Below, piece after piece: positions 50,080 to 54,753 of a stretch of 54,753 bases of DNA. Position numbers and translations under genes: made by a program. The DNA comes from Cryomorphaceae bacterium BACL7 MAG-120322-bin74. Its GTDB lineage: Bacteria; Bacteroidota; Bacteroidia; Flavobacteriales; Schleiferiaceae. Location of the stretch: contig LICG01000011.1 in the NCBI GenBank assembly GCA_001438205.1, positions 1 through 54,753 of the forward strand, written 5' to 3'. Under the pieces are notes generated by a model. That model was not told the DNA's origin and did no database searches. It saw nothing but the letters and a program-made list of their open reading frames with translations. The number at the start of each line of letters is the position of its first letter. Position 1 is the first letter of the stretch.

Positions 50080-51773
50080 TACTTTACGAGTTTCTTATAC
50101 TTAAATTTCTTTGGTTCGGCAGCGGTACCACCCAAACGCTTTTTCTTGTTTTCCTCATAATCTGAGAACGAACCCTCAAAGTAATACACTTGGGAGTCAC
50201 CTTCAAATGCGAGAATATGCGTACAAACGCGGTCTAAAAACCATCGATCGTGTGAAATAATCACCGCACAACCTGCAAAGTACTCCAAACCCTCTTCCAA
50301 TGCGCGAAGGGTGTTGATATCCAAGTCGTTGGTAGGCTCATCAAGCAAAAGCACGTTTCCGCCCTCTTTCAGGGCCATGGCTAAATGCAAACGGTTACGC
50401 TCACCCCCGGATAAAATGCCAATTTTCTTTGACTGATCTCCGCCCGAAAAATTAAAACGGGATAAATAGGCACGCGCATTGATGATTTGGCCACCCATTT
50501 CAAACTGTTCTTGGCCATCTCCAATGATATCGTAGATAGTGCGCTCAGGGTCCATTTTGGCATGGGCTTGGTCCACATAAGAAATCTTTGCGGTCTCCCC
50601 TACTTTAAATTCTCCCCCATCCGGTGCCAGTTGATCCATGATCATCCGGAAAATAGTGGTCTTACCGGCACCATTTGGCCCCACAATGCCTACAATGCCT
50701 GCAGGAGGAAGTTGAAAATTCAAGTCTTCATACAAGAGACGATCGCCAAAGCCTTTTTTCACATGGGAAGCCTCTATCACATTGGTTCCAAGACGTGGAC
50801 CATTTGGAATGTAAATCTCTAAGCGCTGTTCCTTTTCCTTTTGCTCTTCCCCCATCAATTTGTCATAGCTTGAGAGTCGTGCTTTGGATTTGGCTTGTCT
50901 TCCTTTTGGATTCATACGAACCCATTCTAGTTCTCGCTCCAATGTTTTGCGGCGCTTTGTTGTCTGCTTCTCTTCTTGTGCCATGCGTTTGGTCTTTTGC
51001 TCTAACCAAGAGGAATAATTCCCTTTCCAAGGAATACCTTCTCCACGGTCCAATTCAAGAATCCAGCCTGCCACATTGTCCAAGAAGTAACGGTCGTGGG
51101 TTACGGCAATGATGGTTCCTTTATACTGTTGTAAGTGATGTTCTAACCACAAGATGGACTCTGCATCTAGGTGGTTGGTCGGCTCATCAAGTAACAAAAC
51201 ATCTGGGTTTTGCAGCAACAATCTACAAAGTGCCACACGGCGACGTTCACCACCTGATAAAACAGAAATGGGTGTATCTCCTTCAGGGCATTGTAATGCG
51301 TCCATGGCACGCGAAAGGACGGTTTCCAATTCCCATGCGTTACTTGCGTCAATGCGATCTTGCAATGCTGCCTGACGGTTCATGAGTTTTTCCATTCTAT
51401 CTGCATCCTCATAGACCTCCGGAAGACCGAATTGATCATTGATCTGGTTGTATTCCTCCAACAAGGCCACCGTTTCGGCCATGCCTTCTTTGACAATATC
51501 CATCACGGTTTTTGTCTCATCTAATTGTGGTTCCTGCTCAAGATAGCCGACAGTGTAGCCTTGCGAAAAGACCACATCGCCTTGGTAGTTCTTTTCAATT
51601 CCTGCAATGATTTTCATCAAAGTGGATTTACCCGAACCGTTCAAACCAATGATGCCAATTTTGGCGCCATAAAAGAAACTCAAGTACATGTCCTTGAGGA
51701 TGGCTTTGTTGTTATTCGGAAGAATCTTAGAGACTCCCGACATGGAGAAGATAATTTTTTTGTCGTCCGACAT
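50079..51773 (-). CDS. ettA: Energy-dependent translational throttle protein EttA (ABC-F)
   Basis: This cytoplasmic ABC-F ATPase binds the ribosomal E site and gates the first peptide bond according to ATP/ADP. The 564-residue protein has two nucleotide-binding domains: Walker A GLNGSGKST with LSGGERRRVALCR and LLLDEPTNHLD, then GPNGAGKTT with LSGGERNRLHLA and LLLDEPTNDLD. A charged linker between them (about 250-310, QEEKQTTKRRKTLERELEWVR) is the P-site tRNA interaction motif. The arm insertion in the first domain (LEEYNQINDQFGLPEVYEDAD) is a further EttA hallmark. It is followed directly by hisS. Confidence 0.94.
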   Translation of the reverse strand: MSDDKKIIFSMSGVSKILPNNNKAILKDMYLSFFYGAKIGIIGLNGSGKSTLMKIIAGIEKNYQGDVVFSQGYTVGYLEQEPQLDETKTVMDIVKEGMAETVALLEEYNQINDQFGLPEVYEDADRMEKLMNRQAALQDRIDASNAWELETVLSRAMDALQCPEGDTPISVLSGGERRRVALCRLLLQNPDVLLLDEPTNHLDAESILWLEHHLQQYKGTIIAVTHDRYFLDNVAGWILELDRGEGIPWKGNYSSWLEQKTKRMAQEEKQTTKRRKTLERELEWVRMNPKGRQAKSKARLSSYDKLMGEEQKEKEQRLEIYIPNGPRLGTNVIEASHVKKGFGDRLLYEDLNFQLPPAGIVGIVGPNGAGKTTIFRMIMDQLAPDGGEFKVGETAKISYVDQAHAKMDPERTIYDIIGDGQEQFEMGGQIINARAYLSRFNFSGGDQSKKIGILSGGERNRLHLAMALKEGGNVLLLDEPTNDLDINTLRALEEGLEYFAGCAVIISHDRWFLDRVCTHILAFEGDSQVYYFEGSFSDYEENKKKRLGGTAAEPKKFKYKKLVK

Positions 51774-51844
51774 GGAGATAGCTTTTTATTTAATGCAAAT
51801 ATCGGCATTCCTTCGAGGCATGGTTGTTGTAATTTTCCAATCCC

Positions 51845-52570
51845 GTGTACAAAGGCGCATTTTTTCTACTTCTTCTCTTGCCGACTTTGGCAATGGGCCA
51901 AACAAAAGTTCGTTTTGAAGGCTATGTTATAGAAGAAAAATCCTTAGATGCTGTGCCTTTTGTCTTCATCGTAAATGCACGAAATGAAACAGGGAACGTG
52001 ACGAATCAGCAAGGTCACTTTGAGATCTTTGCTGAACCAGGAGACACCCTTGTTTTTTCAAAGCCAGGCTATGCCTATCGCTATGCCTCTGCCCGAGCAG
52101 CAGACGAGGTAAGGATTGAACTGCTTCCACAAAATTACTTATTAGATGAAGTGCCCGTTACGGCCTATAAGTTGACGAGCAATTTGCCTAAAGAAATGCC
52201 ACTTCAAAATGCCCGTAGACCCGAAGGCGGAGATATTCATATACCACAGCATGTGAAGCCTACATTGGCCAACCCTATCGATTTTCTCTACGATCAATTT
52301 GGCCATCGACCTCGACAATTACGTGAGCTTCAGGCCATACTTGAAAGTGAATCCTTTAGAACCAAACTCGCTGAAAGTGAAAACCGCAGTGCTTTATTTG
52401 AACTAACCGGTCTTACCACAGAAAAAATTGAAGAATTTCTGCTTTTTTGCCACTACAATGAAAGCCACATTCGTCAGGCTACTGACTATGACTTGCTGGT
52501 GAGCTTACTCCGTTGCTTTGATGAATTTCAAGCGATTCAATTACGAGAAGCCTCTGGTCCAAATTCTTAG
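51845..52570 (+). CDS. Exported CarboxypepD_reg-like domain protein
   Basis: This 241-residue protein of unknown role has a signal peptide (YKGAFFLLLLLPTLAMGQ) and a CarboxypepD_reg-like beta-sandwich (about 20-95): VRFEGYVIEEKSLDAVPFVFIVNARNETGNVTNQQGHFEIFAEPGDTLVFSKPGYAYR. The C-terminal half is helical with DFLYDQFGHRPRQLRELQAILESE and TTEKIEEFLLFCHYNESHIRQATDYDLL, a pattern found in a set of Bacteroidota envelope proteins. The start is GTG at 51845; a weak TAATTTTC box lies seven bases before it. The last four bases overlap guaB on the other strand. Confidence 0.78.
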   Translation: MYKGAFFLLLLLPTLAMGQTKVRFEGYVIEEKSLDAVPFVFIVNARNETGNVTNQQGHFEIFAEPGDTLVFSKPGYAYRYASARAADEVRIELLPQNYLLDEVPVTAYKLTSNLPKEMPLQNARRPEGGDIHIPQHVKPTLANPIDFLYDQFGHRPRQLRELQAILESESFRTKLAESENRSALFELTGLTTEKIEEFLLFCHYNESHIRQATDYDLLVSLLRCFDEFQAIQLREASGPNS

Positions 52571-54039
52571 CGGCTATAATTGGGGGCTTCTTGTGTGATG
52601 GTCACGTCGTGTGGATGACTTTCCGTGATGCCAGAAGAAGTGATGCGCACAAATTTGCCGTTGGCTTGCAACGTCGCGATATCCTTGGCGCCACAGTAGC
52701 CCATCCCAGCTCTTAATCCGCCAATAAACTGGTACATCACGTCTTTAACCTCCCCTTTATACGGGACGCGACCGACGATTCCTTCTGGGACAAGTTTTTT
52801 AATGTCATCCTCTACATCTTGAAAGTACCGATCCTTAGAGCCTGCCTCCATTGCTTCTACAGAGCCCATTCCTCGGTAAGATTTGAATCGACGTCCATCT
52901 AGTATAATCGCTTCTCCAGGAGCCTCGTTCGTCCCCGCAAGCAGAGAACCCAGCATCACGCTATCTGCTCCAGCAGCTATTGCCTTTACAATATCACCCG
53001 TATAGCGAATACCTCCATCCGCAATTACAGGCACACCAGAACCTTTTATGGCTTCTGCAACCACCATCACGGCAGACAATTGTGGCACGCCGACACCCGC
53101 TACTACGCGTGTAGTACAAATGGAGCCTGGGCCAATGCCAACTTTGACGGCATCCGCACCTGCTTCTACCAAATATCTTGCAGCTTCAGCCGTGGCAATA
53201 TTGCCTACCACGACATCTAGATTGGGAAAAGCCGATTTAACCTTTTTTAAAGCGTCCACCACACCGCGGGTATGACCGTGTGCCGTATCAATAACAATCG
53301 CATCTACATGCGCAGAAACTAATAGGGCGACACGATCCAATATATCAGGTGTCACCCCAACGGCCGCAGCTACCCGTAAACGACCATACTCATCCTTATT
53401 GGCATTGGGTTTATTTCGCTTTTTACTAATATCACGATAGGTGATAAGGCCAACGAGCGAACCATCACTAGCCACTACGGGTAATTTTTCAATCTTGTTT
53501 TGTTGAAGGATGATTTCTGCCTCATCCATGGTCGTATCCTCCTTTGCCGTGACCAAAGGTTGGGACGTCATAATGTCCCCCACCCGTTTTTGGTCTTCCT
53601 TCTCAAAGCGCAAATCGCGGTTGGTAATAATTCCTACTAATTGCTTAGCGTCATTAACCACAGGAATACCGCCAATTCTATATTCTGCCATGAGGTTCTT
53701 CGCCTCTCCAATGAGGGAATCAGCAGAAAGCGTAACGGGATCCAATATCATTCCGCTCTCTGCCCGTTTGACTTTCCGAACCTCCATGGCTTGCTTTTCA
53801 GCCGTCATGTTTTTATGTAATACACCAATCCCACCCTCTTGTGCCATCGCAATGGCCATGCCCGCTTCCGTTACCGTATCCATGGCGGAACTGATAATGG
53901 GAGTCTTTAGAATGATATTTCGGGTGAATTTGGATTCAATGCTCACATCACGTGGCAGCACTTCCGAATACGCAGGGACAAGAAGGACGTCATCGTATGT
54001 CAGGTATTCTAGGATGTCTTTAGTAAGCTTTGATTCCAT
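52567..54039 (-). CDS. guaB: Inosine-5'-monophosphate dehydrogenase
   Basis: It oxidises IMP to XMP with NAD, the committed step to GTP. The 490-residue TIM-barrel enzyme starts [18 protein letters not shown], has two CBS domains (about 95-210) inserted in the barrel, the catalytic cysteine in [20 protein letters not shown] and the flap region [10 protein letters not shown]. Length and motifs are normal. The ATG at 54039 follows a weak TAAATTG box by four bases. The 3' end overlaps the neighbouring gene by four bases. With purA at 15265, both branches from IMP are represented in the window. Confidence 0.97.
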   Translation of the reverse strand: MESKLTKDILEYLTYDDVLLVPAYSEVLPRDVSIESKFTRNIILKTPIISSAMDTVTEAGMAIAMAQEGGIGVLHKNMTAEKQAMEVRKVKRAESGMILDPVTLSADSLIGEAKNLMAEYRIGGIPVVNDAKQLVGIITNRDLRFEKEDQKRVGDIMTSQPLVTAKEDTTMDEAEIILQQNKIEKLPVVASDGSLVGLITYRDISKKRNKPNANKDEYGRLRVAAAVGVTPDILDRVALLVSAHVDAIVIDTAHGHTRGVVDALKKVKSAFPNLDVVVGNIATAEAARYLVEAGADAVKVGIGPGSICTTRVVAGVGVPQLSAVMVVAEAIKGSGVPVIADGGIRYTGDIVKAIAAGADSVMLGSLLAGTNEAPGEAIILDGRRFKSYRGMGSVEAMEAGSKDRYFQDVEDDIKKLVPEGIVGRVPYKGEVKDVMYQFIGGLRAGMGYCGAKDIATLQANGKFVRITSSGITESHPHDVTITQEAPNYSR

Positions 54040-54076
54040 GGTGCAATTTACGGTCTACATTGCGTGCGAAGATAAC

Positions 54077-54106
54077 AAAAAGCCGCCCTTTGAGGGGCGG
54101 CTTTTT
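54077..54106. terminator. Hairpin terminator between the type IX sorting-domain gene and guaB
   Basis: The arms AAAAAGCCGCCC (54077-54088) and GGGCGGCTTTTT (54095-54106) form a perfect 12-base stem with a 6-base loop, GC-rich at the top, ending in a T-run on both strands. It lies 24 bases after the stop of the gene at the right edge and before the guaB start, so on the minus strand it ends that upstream transcript and insulates guaB. Confidence 0.78.
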
Positions 54107-54130
54107 GGCATGCGTAAGGAGAAAGGTTTC

Positions 54131-54753
54131 CTAGTAAATCAAGAGCAGCGTACCACGAAATTCTATGGGCTCTCCTTGCTTAGATCGATAATTCAATTGA
54201 TAGATATAGGTGCCTTCACCTGCTTTCGTTCCATCAATAGTGCCATCCCACGCTTCCATTTCATCCTTTGTACTGAAGACCATAGTGCCCCAACGGTCCA
54301 AAATCTCCAACTTGTATGAACCGGATTCAATAAATACTTGCTTAGGACGCCAAGACCGGTTTTCTAGAACGTTAGAATTGGGGCTGAATGAATTGGGTAT
54401 GAAAATACGCGGCGTGTGCTCTGCACAGGCAATATTGGATGTCGAAGTGAAGACGGATCCATCGTAGTCCACAAATGCCAAAGCACTTGGCCCTTCTGTA
54501 GCAACTACTTTGTAGCAGAAGATACCCACATTGTCTCCTAATGGTCGCACGTTGTCTGTAAACACCGTATCCATTGTTCTGGACACAAAGCTCATGGCTC
54601 CATTCTCCCCTACTGAACGATAAATATCATATTTGGCTACACCACCCATAAAATCACGATAGGGATTCCACGTGAGAATGTTGGTCAAATTGTCCTCGGG
54701 TTGCGCTTCTAACAAAATATTCGTACCCATATTGGAAGCGGTATCAATCCCGC
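54131..54753 (-). CDS. C-terminal part of a type IX-secreted protein with a type B (gliding-associated) sorting domain
   Basis: The frame is open to the right edge, so this is the 3' end of a longer gene. The visible 207 residues include a fibronectin-like region (YDIYRSVGENGAMSFVSRT and CYKVVATEG) and a C-terminal domain of the gliding motility-associated type: IFIPNSFSPNSNVLENRSW, KLEILDRWGTMVFSTKDEMEAWDG and GEGTYIYQLNYRSKQGE, ending RGTLLLIY. Such domains are recognised by the type IX secretion system and removed or attached at the cell surface. The protein is probably a large secreted or surface adhesin. A strong hairpin terminator follows the stop codon. Confidence 0.88.
   Translation of the reverse strand, partial: GIDTASNMGTNILLEAQPEDNLTNILTWNPYRDFMGGVAKYDIYRSVGENGAMSFVSRTMDTVFTDNVRPLGDNVGIFCYKVVATEGPSALAFVDYDGSVFTSTSNIACAEHTPRIFIPNSFSPNSNVLENRSWRPKQVFIESGSYKLEILDRWGTMVFSTKDEMEAWDGTIDGTKAGEGTYIYQLNYRSKQGEPIEFRGTLLLIY

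Noticed and set aside
53510-54319. 269-codon open frame on the plus strand antisense to guaB
   Set aside because: It lies mostly opposite the highly conserved guaB gene, has no family motif and its composition follows from the codon pattern of guaB.
1-54753. tRNA, rRNA, tmRNA, CRISPR, insertion sequence, integrase or toxin-antitoxin genes
   Set aside because: I looked in all spacers and found no T-loop-like motifs, no spaced repeats, no transposase motifs and no island boundaries.

Overview
The window is a dense stretch of a Bacteroidota chromosome, most likely from the Flavobacteriia or a neighbouring class. The evidence is a type IX secretion (type B) sorting domain protein at the right edge, OmpA proteins with TPR and PD40 repeats, an LptA/OstA-like protein, the FtsK-LolA-LptF block, DUF2452 and DUF6580 family proteins, and promoters with the Bacteroidota -7 element TAnnTTTG instead of E. 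coli-type boxes. Base composition is moderate (roughly mid-40s percent GC by eye) and looks even throughout, apart from an AT-rich left edge. I see no rRNA, tRNA, CRISPR, insertion sequence or prophage. It reads as core chromosome, not an island.

Layout: (1) 1-5.4 kb: DinB polymerase with its LexA-like S24 repressor, a flavoprotein, a zinc-ribbon protein, a short SSB and an M14 carboxypeptidase. (2) 5.4-8.9 kb: a secreted PhoD-like phosphatase, a possible decayed SDR fragment, an SRPBCC-DUF2452-esterase operon and PnuC. (3) 8.9-19 kb: sucC, a lolD-TIGR02757-rarA overlapping operon, a PorE-like OmpA protein, Fur, purA, an OstA-like protein, a MazG-like pyrophosphohydrolase and two small membrane proteins. 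(4) 19-24 kb: a BtuB-type TonB receptor under a cobalamin riboswitch, HMG-CoA lyase, pyrD, smpB and pcm. (5) 24-31 kb: a lipoprotein with a polyprenyl glycosylphosphotransferase, a hydroxyacyl-CoA dehydrogenase, an exported papain-like peptidase, argS and arginase. (6) 31-43 kb: an ftsK-lolA-lptF-GT4-GT2-ribB run facing a 1304-residue TamB. (7) 43-54.7 kb: tsaD-rimB-like-rimK-rsmE, hutH, an SDR, hisS, ettA, an exported CarboxypepD_reg-type protein, guaB and the type B sorting domain protein.

Several genes serve the envelope: LolD and LolA (lipoprotein traffic), LptF and the OstA-like protein (LPS transport), TamB, OmpA and the glycosyltransferases. Another group serves translation: argS, hisS, ettA, smpB, tsaD, rsmE and rimK with its partner protease. 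Nucleotide metabolism (purA, guaB, pyrD) and DNA repair (dinB, rarA, ssb) are also represented.

The most striking feature is how starts are organised. At many genes a -7 element lies only a few bases before the start codon, exactly four bases in at least five cases (two of them GTG starts), so the mRNAs are predicted to be leaderless. Divergent genes share spacers of about 30 bp holding both promoters, and convergent genes overlap by up to 73 bp. Other points of interest are a DHBP synthase whose GTP cyclohydrolase II domain has lost its zinc and catalytic motifs, a riboswitch promoter that appears to include the upstream stop codon, and an SSB with no acidic tip. I found no convincing wholly new multi-gene system; the best candidates for new biology are these and the unknown-function operons.
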